Below, one piece after another: positions 7,661 through 14,674 of a stretch of 64,000 bases of DNA. A program made the translations under genes and the position numbers. Each line of letters begins with the position of its first letter. Position 1 is the first letter of the stretch. The notes beneath the pieces were generated by a model that was not told the origin of the DNA, did not search any database, and was given only the letters and a program-made list of their open reading frames with translations. This stretch comes from CAYZZU01 sp964483105. GTDB lineage: Bacteria; CG2-30-53-67. The stretch covers positions 4,834 through 68,833 of the forward strand of contig CAYZZU010000013.1 of NCBI GenBank assembly GCA_964483105.1, read 5' to 3'.

Positions 7661-8215
7661 CTAAATATAGTAGACGGCCGGTCCCGATCCCGCCGCAGAC
7701 AACTTGACATGGTATTCATGCGTCGCGAGCAACCGGGAGACCTCACTCCACGGATCGCGGATATTCCCGAAGTGCCTGGCGCCGGTCATGCAGGTATGAA
7801 CACAGGCCGGGTCCAGACCGGCCGTCAGGCGATGCACGCAGAAGGTGCACTTGTCCACTACGCCTTTCTTTTCATCGAAATAGCGCGCGTTGTAGGGACA
7901 GGCCATGATGCAGTAGCGGCACCCGATACAGCGATCCTGGTCGATCAGAACGATTCCATCCGCACGTTTGTAAGTCGCCCGGGTCGGGCAGACCCGCTCG
8001 CAGGGGGGGTTCTCACAATGCATGCAGTTTCCCGGCTCGAAACTCAACCCGAGGTGGGGAAAAACTCCCTTGGGACCTTTTTCCCGGACCCAGTTTCGGG
8101 AATAGCCGACGGGCACACCGTTCTCCGCCTTGCAGGCCACCATGCAGGCCCTGCAATCGATACACTTCGCGATCTCAATGACAAAGACATATCGTATGCC
8201 GCTTTTCCCCTTCAT
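7661..8215 (-). CDS. 4x[4Fe-4S] ferredoxin-type electron-transfer subunit (PsrB/PhsB/NrfC-like)
   Basis: 184 residues from the ATG at 8215, with AAAGGAATCAGGA upstream; a longer in-frame extension runs into the Mo-enzyme gene. Four Cys groups bind four [4Fe-4S] clusters: CIDCRACMVAC, CMHCENPPCERVC, CIGCRYCIMAC and the CTFC...CVHTC group. The protein bridges the catalytic Mo subunit and the NrfD membrane subunit. No signal peptide is seen, so export by hitch-hiking on the Tat-exported catalytic subunit is expected. Confidence 0.94.
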   Translation of the reverse strand: MKGKSGIRYVFVIEIAKCIDCRACMVACKAENGVPVGYSRNWVREKGPKGVFPHLGLSFEPGNCMHCENPPCERVCPTRATYKRADGIVLIDQDRCIGCRYCIMACPYNARYFDEKKGVVDKCTFCVHRLTAGLDPACVHTCMTGARHFGNIRDPWSEVSRLLATHEYHVKLSAAGSGPAVYYI

Positions 8216-8229
8216 ATCCTGATTCCTTT

Positions 8230-10464
8230 CTACGCCGGCGCCTTGATGACCGACACCAGGGTCTGGGATAAGGCCTGTGATCCGCTCACCCGGTCGGTCA
8301 CGCTTTCGTGAACATCGGTATCCAGCGACCCTTTCGAGTAAGTCACGCGGAGTCCCTTCGAACGATGTCCGAACCCGAAACTGGTCCACAGACAGTCGGG
8401 CCGGATCCTCTCGGTGACCTTCGCCCTGATCCGGATTCTTCCGACCCGGCTTTCCACATAGACCTCATCTCCATCGCGGATGCCCCGGACCGCGGCCGCG
8501 GAGGGATGGATCCAGAGAAGATTCTCAGGAACCAGTTCGCTGAGCCACCGGTTGTTCTGGGTCGAAGACTGCGTCATCTGGGCCACCTTCCCGGTGAGAA
8601 GATAAAACTGCCCCCGCTCCGGCCGTGGCAGCTCCCTCCATTTCGGCACGGACGGGAACCCCACCTGCGCAAGGGTATCGGAAACCAGGTCGATCTTACC
8701 GCTCGATGTCTGAAAAGCCATCTTCTTTTCAGGATCTTCCGTCCCGAACCTGAAAGATTCCTGATAGAACCCCTTCTCCTTCAACTCCTCCAGGGAGATC
8801 TTCATCGGCTTCAACTGCTCACGGAGATAATCCTCTTCATTTTCATACAGAAAGTAATCGTGAAGTCCGAGACGTTCCCCTAAAAGCTTGAAGATTTCAA
8901 GCCCCGGTTTTGTGTCATACATGGGGGAAACAACGGGCTGCCTCAGAAAGACGCGATTTCCCACCACGCTCAGGGGATCGTACCGTTCCAGGTAGGTGCA
9001 CTCCGGAAGGATCACGTCCGCGTAATAGGCGGTATCATTCGGTATGATATCGATCGATACGATCAGGTCCAGTTTTTTGAACGCCTCCAGGGTCCTGGAC
9101 CGGTCGGGAAGCGACATGAGCGGATTCTGCCGGTACATCAGCCATCCCTTCGCCGGATAGGGCTTTCCCTCCAGCACGGCGTCCCGGAGTTCCTGGAACA
9201 CACCGAGTTTCAGGGGAACCAGGGGGTACTTCAGGGGAACGCCGTCCAGACGCATGGCCGCGGTCCGCGGATAGGGGGGCTGCGCGAAACACCCCAACTG
9301 AAGACCGCCGCTCTCCCCGCCGGAGGTCTGAAGGCCTCCGGGCTGTTCCCAGTTTCCGACCAGCGCGTTCAGGATCGCGATGGCCCGTTCGGTCTGGAAG
9401 GAATTCAGGGTGTTGGATGTCCTCCAGTTTGGATGGGCGAAGGCTTGAGGCGCCGCCCCGGCGAATTCCCGGGCCACCTGGTCAATCCGGTCGGCCGGGA
9501 TGTCACACTTCTTTTCCGCCCACTCCGGCGTGTACGGCCGGATCTCCTCCGCCAGCTTACGAAAACCCGAAGTGTGCTTTTCCACGAATTCACGGTCGTA
9601 CAAACCCTCCGAGATAATGACGTGATTCACGGCAAGGAAGAAGGCGAGATCCCCGCCGGGCCGAACCGGCAGCCAGAGCGAAGCCTTGGCGGCCGTCTTG
9701 GTGAAGCGTGGGTCCAGCACAACCACCCGGACCCCCCGGCTGACGGCACGCATCAGGTCCTGGGTCTCCGAGTTCGAGATGCCTTCCAGCAGGTTTCTTC
9801 CGTTATAGATGATATAGCGCGTGTTTTCATAATCCCCCGCCACCGCCGAGGTACCGTAGGTCATCGTGAACCCCATCACCATGGCGTTGAAACAGAGGCT
9901 CCTCTGCGTCCCGTAATTCGGTGTACCGTAGGCCTTCATCAGGTTCTCAAACTGCAGTTGCGCCAGATTATGGGTCGAGCTCATCACCATGGCCTGGGGT
10001 CCGTATTTTTCCTTGATCCGGATCATACCGTCGGCGACATAGTCCAGGGCCTCATCCCAGGAGACCTTTCTGAACTTGCCGCTTCCGCGCTCCCCGACAC
10101 GCATCATCGGCGCCTTGAGACGGTCCGGATCATAGAGGGTCATCATCCCCGCGTTCCCGCGGGGACAGAGTTTTCCCCGTGAATGAGGATGGTCCGGATT
10201 TCCCTCCAGCTTGACCACAACCCCGTTTTTCACCCTGGCCCGGACTCCACACCGCCAGACACACATTTCGCAGAGTGTGGCCTTTTCATACAAACGTCCG
10301 GGATTTTCATCATCCTTTCGTTCCCCGGCCAACGTCAGAGAACGGAATCCCGTGAGTCCCGGGGCCAGGGCGGCTGCCGCAACCGACGCACCTCCGACCG
10401 TGAGAAAACGGCGTCGCGACATTTTCCATCCGGAAACCGGTTGATCAGATTGTTTGGAATTCAT
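8230..10464 (-). CDS. Tat-exported molybdopterin (Mo-bisPGD) oxidoreductase, PsrA/PhsA-like catalytic subunit
   Basis: 744 residues. A Tat signal with MSRRRFLTVGG (residues 15-25) and a hydrophobic stretch is followed by a [4Fe-4S] motif with Cys at about 65, 68, 72 and 100 (C-x2-C-x3-C-x27-C). Mo-bisPGD-binding domains and a C-terminal dinucleotide-binding domain (TGKVAQMTQSSTQNN region) follow. C191 in SLCFNAMVMG is the probable Mo ligand, as in polysulfide/thiosulfate and arsenate enzymes. With the ferredoxin and NrfD subunits it makes a periplasmic CISM complex. The substrate cannot be proven; YeeE transporters in the operon favour a sulfur oxyanion or polysulfide, while arsenate, tetrathionate and selenate remain alternatives. 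Confidence 0.9.
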   Translation of the reverse strand: MNSKQSDQPVSGWKMSRRRFLTVGGASVAAAALAPGLTGFRSLTLAGERKDDENPGRLYEKATLCEMCVWRCGVRARVKNGVVVKLEGNPDHPHSRGKLCPRGNAGMMTLYDPDRLKAPMMRVGERGSGKFRKVSWDEALDYVADGMIRIKEKYGPQAMVMSSTHNLAQLQFENLMKAYGTPNYGTQRSLCFNAMVMGFTMTYGTSAVAGDYENTRYIIYNGRNLLEGISNSETQDLMRAVSRGVRVVVLDPRFTKTAAKASLWLPVRPGGDLAFFLAVNHVIISEGLYDREFVEKHTSGFRKLAEEIRPYTPEWAEKKCDIPADRIDQVAREFAGAAPQAFAHPNWRTSNTLNSFQTERAIAILNALVGNWEQPGGLQTSGGESGGLQLGCFAQPPYPRTAAMRLDGVPLKYPLVPLKLGVFQELRDAVLEGKPYPAKGWLMYRQNPLMSLPDRSRTLEAFKKLDLIVSIDIIPNDTAYYADVILPECTYLERYDPLSVVGNRVFLRQPVVSPMYDTKPGLEIFKLLGERLGLHDYFLYENEEDYLREQLKPMKISLEELKEKGFYQESFRFGTEDPEKKMAFQTSSGKIDLVSDTLAQVGFPSVPKWRELPRPERGQFYLLTGKVAQMTQSSTQNNRWLSELVPENLLWIHPSAAAVRGIRDGDEVYVESRVGRIRIRAKVTERIRPDCLWTSFGFGHRSKGLRVTYSKGSLDTDVHESVTDRVSGSQALSQTLVSVIKAPA

Positions 10465-11158
10465 GATCCCGCTCCTCGTCGTCCAGATTGCAATTCAGGT
10501 TCCTTCGTTCCATCACGGCAAAATTTTTCAGAAGCCTGGCCATCACCCTGTAGTAGGGAACTCTGCCGCAGGAACGGATCCTTTCGCAGAATTCCGGGAC
10601 CCAGGGAAGGAGGTGTTCATCATAGAAATCACGTTCCCGGATGCGAAGGATCCGAAGCCCGGACTGATCGTTCTCCTCCCACATCTGCCGCTCCGCGAGG
10701 CACAGCCACTGAAGATATTCGAGCTGTGTCACGATATGATCCGGAAGTTCTCCTGTATCGGTCAGGACCAGGCCCTCCGACTCATAGATGGAGAGACAAT
10801 CCAGGGCCGCCCGGCCCATCACCCTCCCTTCACGGTAACAGGACTCGTAAGGGGGCGCGCAGTGGGTCGGAAAGTCATTCACGAAAAGTCTCATGTACTC
10901 CACCTCCAGGGCCGTCAGGACCTCCCGCGCAACCGCTTCGCCCCTCTCTTCCAGGGGCAGGGGCAACGCCCGGATTTCCCTCATCAGTTCCGAAGGGAAA
11001 CAGCACCGTGTTTCGACCCGGGGGCACTCCTGGACCACCCGCTCCAGACTCTCCGAGAACCGTCCGTCCACCACCTCCGCGGCACGATCCAGGTCCGGAG
11101 GGTAAAAGGCGGAACGGAGCAGGTCATAGAGAAAAATACGGGTCTTCAGCCGATTCAT
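10445..11158 (-). CDS. TorD/DmsD-family molybdoenzyme maturation chaperone
   Basis: 237 residues, ATG at 11158 after GAGGGAAG. All-helical, with the family core around PPYESCYREGRVMG and an EYLQWLCLAERQ helix. TorD-type proteins hold the apo-catalytic subunit and its Tat signal until the Mo cofactor is inserted. Its 3' end overlaps the start of the Mo-enzyme gene by 20 bp, matching chaperone with client. The alternative 322-residue start overlaps the YeeE gene and is rejected. Confidence 0.85.
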   Translation of the reverse strand: MNRLKTRIFLYDLLRSAFYPPDLDRAAEVVDGRFSESLERVVQECPRVETRCCFPSELMREIRALPLPLEERGEAVAREVLTALEVEYMRLFVNDFPTHCAPPYESCYREGRVMGRAALDCLSIYESEGLVLTDTGELPDHIVTQLEYLQWLCLAERQMWEENDQSGLRILRIRERDFYDEHLLPWVPEFCERIRSCGRVPYYRVMARLLKNFAVMERRNLNCNLDDEERDHEFQTI

Positions 11159-11169
11159 CGATCTTCCCT

Positions 11170-11703
11170 CTACAGGCGCCTCAACCGGAAAAAGTAAAAA
11201 AGCAGCGAGGCAAAGGTCACGAAAAAAAGAATAAAGGTCCAGGGGTGCACATTCCAGAGGTCCGGAATCACCACCGCGCCGTAATCGGCGAACCTGGAGA
11301 TTCGGGGGAAAACCGCCTGGTAGGTCGAGGCATAGATTCCGCCTCCCACCAGAAACCCCAACACCCCGGGAATCAGATAATCGAGTCTGCCCGCGCCGCC
11401 CCCGGCGACGCATGTCCCGGGTCAGAATCCTCCGACGGCCATCCCCACACCGAATATCAGGCCGCCCAACACATTCCCCACAATATAGGTATTGGGAACA
11501 TTCGCGATCGAGTAGATTCCGAGACCTTTCATCAGATAGACGAGGGTCATGGAGACCATGAGGGTGCTCAACATGAACTTCAGTACCGTAAAATCCCTGA
11601 AGCGGAACTGGTTGACGATCGTATCGTACCGTGTCAGCCGAGCCTTGTTCAGAAGAAAACCGAAAAAGAAGCCAAAGACCAATGCCGAGACGATCCAGTT
11701 CAT
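11170..11703 (-). CDS. YeeE/YedE (Sulf_transp) half-transporter with in-frame TGA at a conserved Cys: candidate selenoprotein
   Basis: Read as one frame through a TGA at 11424-11422, this gives 177 residues. Residues 1-93 (MNWIVSALVFGFFFGFLLNK ... GVGMAVGGF) form the N-terminal part; after the TGA (codon 94) the same frame continues PGTCVAGGGAGRLDYLIPGV and three further hydrophobic segments to a normal stop. YeeE/YedE proteins have a GYCPGT-type motif here, so TGA replaces the conserved Cys. No frameshift is needed. A GC-rich hairpin begins 11 nt after the TGA. YeeE/YedE proteins import thiosulfate-like sulfur compounds or have been linked to selenium metabolism. Selenocysteine is the favoured reading; a nonsense mutation or sequencing error is the alternative. 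ATG lies 1 nt after the previous stop. Confidence 0.75.
11393..11411 (-). promoter_or_regulatory. Candidate bacterial SECIS hairpin downstream of the YeeE TGA
   Basis: On the minus strand, ten nucleotides after the TGA, GCGTCGC pairs with GCGGCGC (7 bp including one G-U) around a 5-nt G-containing loop. Bacterial SECIS elements are hairpins just downstream of UGA with an exposed G in the apical loop; the position resembles E. coli fdhF, where the minimal hairpin also begins about 11 nt after UGA. A competing hairpin (CCCGG...CCGGG) starts right after the TGA. Confidence 0.5.
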
Positions 11704-11704
11704 T

Positions 11705-12235
11705 TCAATACCTCCTCCGATAAAGGATCAGGGTCGTGATCACTCCCGACACGAAAAGACCGGCCGTGAACAAAAGCCCCGCCGGCGCCAGAAGCATGGT
11801 CCCGGAGATCGCAAGGCCGCTGGTGCATCCGCCGGCAAGACTGGCGCCGTACTCCAGGATCATGCCGGCCAGAAACGCCGCCAGCCACCGTTTCCATTTT
11901 TCAGGACCGAAGATCTCCCGCCACTGCGTGGTGACATGACTCAGATGGAAGGTCTTCGATAAGAGGGAGGAGGTCATCGCACCGAGGAAGACCCCCGCCA
12001 TGAGAATCAACTGCCAATTGATCCCCAACTGCCGGATGTACTTGAAAAACAGGTTGTCCGCCAGTTTCGGCGCCAACGCCCTTTCAACCAGACCGCTTAA
12101 ATTCAGAAAACTTCCTGAAGCCCCGATCAGGTGCCCGGTCAGTACGGGCGCCAGGGCCACGACGATGCCGAAGAGCGCTCCGGCCGCGTAGGGACTCCAC
12201 GACTCCCTTGTCAATATCTTCCAGATCCGGTTCAT
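11705..12235 (-). CDS. YeeE/YedE (Sulf_transp) half-transporter, Cys form
   Basis: 176 residues with four to five hydrophobic segments. LAGGCTSGLAISG (around residues 134-146) matches the conserved Cys-containing motif of the Sulf_transp family. Full-length YeeE proteins of about 350-400 residues contain two such repeats; here they are encoded as two adjacent genes. The likely job is movement of a sulfur (or selenium) compound across the inner membrane, feeding or relieving the adjacent redox enzyme. The stop is one nucleotide before the ATG of the second half. Confidence 0.87.
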   Translation of the reverse strand: MNRIWKILTRESWSPYAAGALFGIVVALAPVLTGHLIGASGSFLNLSGLVERALAPKLADNLFFKYIRQLGINWQLILMAGVFLGAMTSSLLSKTFHLSHVTTQWREIFGPEKWKRWLAAFLAGMILEYGASLAGGCTSGLAISGTMLLAPAGLLFTAGLFVSGVITTLILYRRRY

Positions 12236-12299
12236 GTTCGCCTCCAGGGTCTTATGACACTCTGCAAACGGGACGCTTTCCCGCGAAACGCCCCCAAAC

Positions 12300-12992
12300 C
12301 TAAGCGGTCTTCCCCTTCTCCCGGGCCGGGCCGGATCTCCGGTAAAACCAGGAGAGAAAGGGGAATCCGAGAAAGAGGAAAAGAGTCAAGAGAAGCAGAA
12401 TCCGGTCTCCCACGGTTCCGGGAAGTCTCCACCTCGCTTTCCCGGACCGGTCAAGGTTGTAATCAATCAGATCCCCCCGGGGCACTTTGGAAGGATCGGG
12501 GGTGGGGGGGGCGATCACATATTCACGGTTCCCGGAGGAGGTCTCTTTTGCTTTTCCCCCCTTCTTCGTGGTCGACCCCTTTTCCGTCCCGGCCGCAGGT
12601 AATGAAACGCTCTTTGAAGGACCTCCGCCAGCCTGGATCACCGCGCCGTACAGAACGGCACGCTTTTCATAATCATCCGGATGGCATGCGGCACAGCTCT
12701 TCTGTAGATTTTCCAGGGGCCTGACCATTCCCTGGTGGGATTCAACCCGGGTCGTTCCCGCCGTATTCCCGGAATGGCAGAACACGCAGAAATCACCGAA
12801 GGCATGCTGTGCATGATACGCACCTTTGGTATTGACCCGCATCGCCCCTCTGATTTCATGACAGTTTTTACAGGACGAGGCCGACGCTCCGCAGGCCCCT
12901 TCCACGGACGCGGGAAGAAGCCATACCAGGAACACACAAACCCAATAAAACGAGATTCCTCTGCCGGACATCCCCCACCCTGGTCCCCTCAT
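12300..12992 (-). CDS. Membrane-anchored triheme c-type cytochrome
   Basis: 230 residues from the ATG at 12992, with AGAGGAGA 6 nt upstream; more upstream Met codons lack a ribosome site. A signal peptide (about 13-33, ending ASVEGACG) is followed by three haem sites (CKNCH, CVFCH, CAACH), a Lys/Ser/Gly-rich linker and a single C-terminal membrane helix (about 195-215). It is the first gene of the redox operon, 64 bp before yeeE. A periplasmic electron carrier tethered to the inner membrane fits; its partner could be the bc module or the Mo enzyme (inference). Confidence 0.87.
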   Translation of the reverse strand: MRGPGWGMSGRGISFYWVCVFLVWLLPASVEGACGASASSCKNCHEIRGAMRVNTKGAYHAQHAFGDFCVFCHSGNTAGTTRVESHQGMVRPLENLQKSCAACHPDDYEKRAVLYGAVIQAGGGPSKSVSLPAAGTEKGSTTKKGGKAKETSSGNREYVIAPPTPDPSKVPRGDLIDYNLDRSGKARWRLPGTVGDRILLLLTLFLFLGFPFLSWFYRRSGPAREKGKTA

Positions 12993-13086
12993 CGGCGGTC
13001 TCCTCTTCTTGACCTGATGATTCGTAACGGAAGAAAACGCTGCCAACCCCTCTCGTATTTTCATAGAATGCAAGAAAGGTGCCATC

Positions 13087-13110
13087 ATATTCACTATTTC
13101 GAATATTCAC
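13087..13110 (-). promoter_or_regulatory. Direct repeat GTGAATAT ... GTGAATAT upstream of the redox operon
   Basis: Two identical 8-mers (13103-13110 and 13087-13094 on the minus strand) repeat with a 16-bp period, about 95 bp before the first start of the operon. TATGAT overlapping the downstream copy could be a -10 box, with no good -35 at 17 bp, as expected for an activator-dependent promoter. Tentative. Confidence 0.35.
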
Positions 13111-13160
13111 ATAACATTATGATTTTTCGCTTGATTTACGTGCCACGATCCGCAGCGGAG

Positions 13161-13205
13161 AAAAAAAGCCCCCGGCGATTCTCAATAATGAGAATTACCG
13201 AGGGC
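13161..13205 (-). terminator. Rho-independent terminator after the sigma-54 activator gene
   Basis: Minus-strand hairpin: GCCCTCGG pairs with CCGGGGGC (one G-U), then ATTCTCA with TGAGAAT across a TTAT loop, followed by seven T residues. It closes the transcript that includes the activator and separates it from the downstream redox operon. Confidence 0.85.
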
Positions 13206-13290
13206 ATCCTGTCTCAATTCCGATAATTTCCCGGGACCTACTGGAATCAAGTGATCAAGGACTCAGGGATCCGCCCAGGCCGCAAGGCCG

Positions 13291-14640
13291 TTAATCCCGC
13301 CTCTCCAATTTCCGGTAGAGAGTGGCGAGACTGATCCCGAGCAGTTTCGCGGCCTTTGATTTGTCATGATGGGTCTTTTGCAGGATCGATTGAATGTGCC
13401 TTCTTTCAAAGGATCGAAGAGCCGCGTTCAGGTTGTCCCTGTCAGCCCCGGACGACCCTTCGTCGTCATCCGAAAGATGGAAAGGCAGATCTTCCGGACC
13501 CAGAAAGGGAGGGGTTCCAAGGACCACCCCCCGTTCAATCACGTTTTCCAGTTCGCGGATGTTCCCTCTCCATGGATGCTTCATCAGGATCCGGAGGGCA
13601 TGGTCTGTAACACCCCGGAAATCCTTATTCAGTTCCCGGTTATATTTCCCGATAAAATGATCCACCAGGAGGGGGATATCTTCCGAACGGTCCCGCAGGG
13701 GGGGGACCCGGATCTCCACGACGTTCAGGCGATAGTAAAGATCCTCCCGGAACATCCCCTCACGGATCCGTTCACGGAGATCCTGGTGAGTGGCCGCAAT
13801 CAGGCGGATATCCACCGGAACCGGACCGGTCGCCCCCAGTGGATAGATCGCCTTCTCTTCAATGGCCCGCAGAATCTTGGCCTGAAGAACAAGCGGCAAA
13901 TCCGCGATCTCGTCGAGAAAAAGCGTTCCCTGGTCGGCAGCCTCAAAAACTCCACCCTGGTCCTTCATGGCCCCGGTGAAGGCGCCTTTCAGATGTCCGA
14001 ACAGGATCGATTCCAGCAGCGTTTCCGGAATGGCGCCGCAATTGACCGGAATAAAACGCATTCGTCTACGGGGACTTCTCTGGTGGATCGTCCGTGCAAC
14101 CAGTTCCTTTCCGGTACCGCTCTCACCGGTGATCAGGACCGTCCCCCTGGAAGAAGAAACCTTACGGATCACGGCGAGCAAATCCTGAATCGCTTCGGAC
14201 CGTCCAATGATCGGGGAGCCGGCAAAGTCGTCATCCGCCTCTCCCTCAGCGGACAGAACGGACTCAAGGACCGGCGGATGGCTACGGAAAAGCTTTTCCA
14301 CCTTGAAGACGATCTCTTCACGGATGAAGGGCTTGATGATGCAGTCGCTCGCGCCCGTCCGGATAGCGGACACGGCCTTTTCAAGAGAATCATACGTCGT
14401 AATGATCAATACGGGAGTTCCCGGGCGTATCTCCCGGCTTTTCCTCAAAACATCGTATCCGCCTTCTTCGGGCAGCAGAAGATCACAGATGACGGCATCG
14501 AAAGGGATGCGTGTGATCAGTTTTTCCGCACCTTCCTTGTCCCGGACCCTGACAATGTGATACCCCTTCTCGGAAAGAACGCTTCTCAGCATATTCAGCG
14601 TTTTGATTTCATGGGAGACAACGAGAATCTTCTGCGCCAT
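13291..14640 (-). CDS. Sigma-54-dependent response regulator (NtrC/AtoC family)
   Basis: 449 residues from the ATG at 14640. A receiver domain (1-120) has the phosphoacceptor Asp in VICDLLLPEEGG and the conserved Lys in CIIKPF. An AAA+ domain (about 150-370) has Walker A GESGTGKE, GAFTGA for sigma-54 contact and FLDEIADLP for Walker B. A Fis-type helix-turn-helix ends the protein (SKAAKLLGISLATLYRKLE). No histidine kinase is adjacent, so the partner is unknown. It lies just upstream of the redox operon, but no correct sigma-54 promoter was found there. RpoN is encoded at 31936. Confidence 0.94.
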   Translation of the reverse strand: MAQKILVVSHEIKTLNMLRSVLSEKGYHIVRVRDKEGAEKLITRIPFDAVICDLLLPEEGGYDVLRKSREIRPGTPVLIITTYDSLEKAVSAIRTGASDCIIKPFIREEIVFKVEKLFRSHPPVLESVLSAEGEADDDFAGSPIIGRSEAIQDLLAVIRKVSSSRGTVLITGESGTGKELVARTIHQRSPRRRMRFIPVNCGAIPETLLESILFGHLKGAFTGAMKDQGGVFEAADQGTLFLDEIADLPLVLQAKILRAIEEKAIYPLGATGPVPVDIRLIAATHQDLRERIREGMFREDLYYRLNVVEIRVPPLRDRSEDIPLLVDHFIGKYNRELNKDFRGVTDHALRILMKHPWRGNIRELENVIERGVVLGTPPFLGPEDLPFHLSDDDEGSSGADRDNLNAALRSFERRHIQSILQKTHHDKSKAAKLLGISLATLYRKLERRD

Positions 14641-14674
14641 ATCAGAACCCGCTCCAATTCCTCCGGCTCCGGTT

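Noticed and set aside
11422..11703. A complete 93-residue protein ending at the TGA in the second yeeE half
   Set aside because: The frame after the TGA continues the YeeE/YedE family without a shift, and a truncated product would lose the conserved motif and the last helices.
13139..13145. TGGCACG on the minus strand as a sigma-54 -24 element for the redox operon
   Set aside because: The next GC lies 12 nt from the GG instead of 10, and no TTGC -12 element is present.
13178..13195. Inverted repeat ATTCTCA-N4-TGAGAAT as a Fur-like operator
   Set aside because: It is the upper stem of a larger minus-strand hairpin followed by seven T residues, i.e. a terminator.
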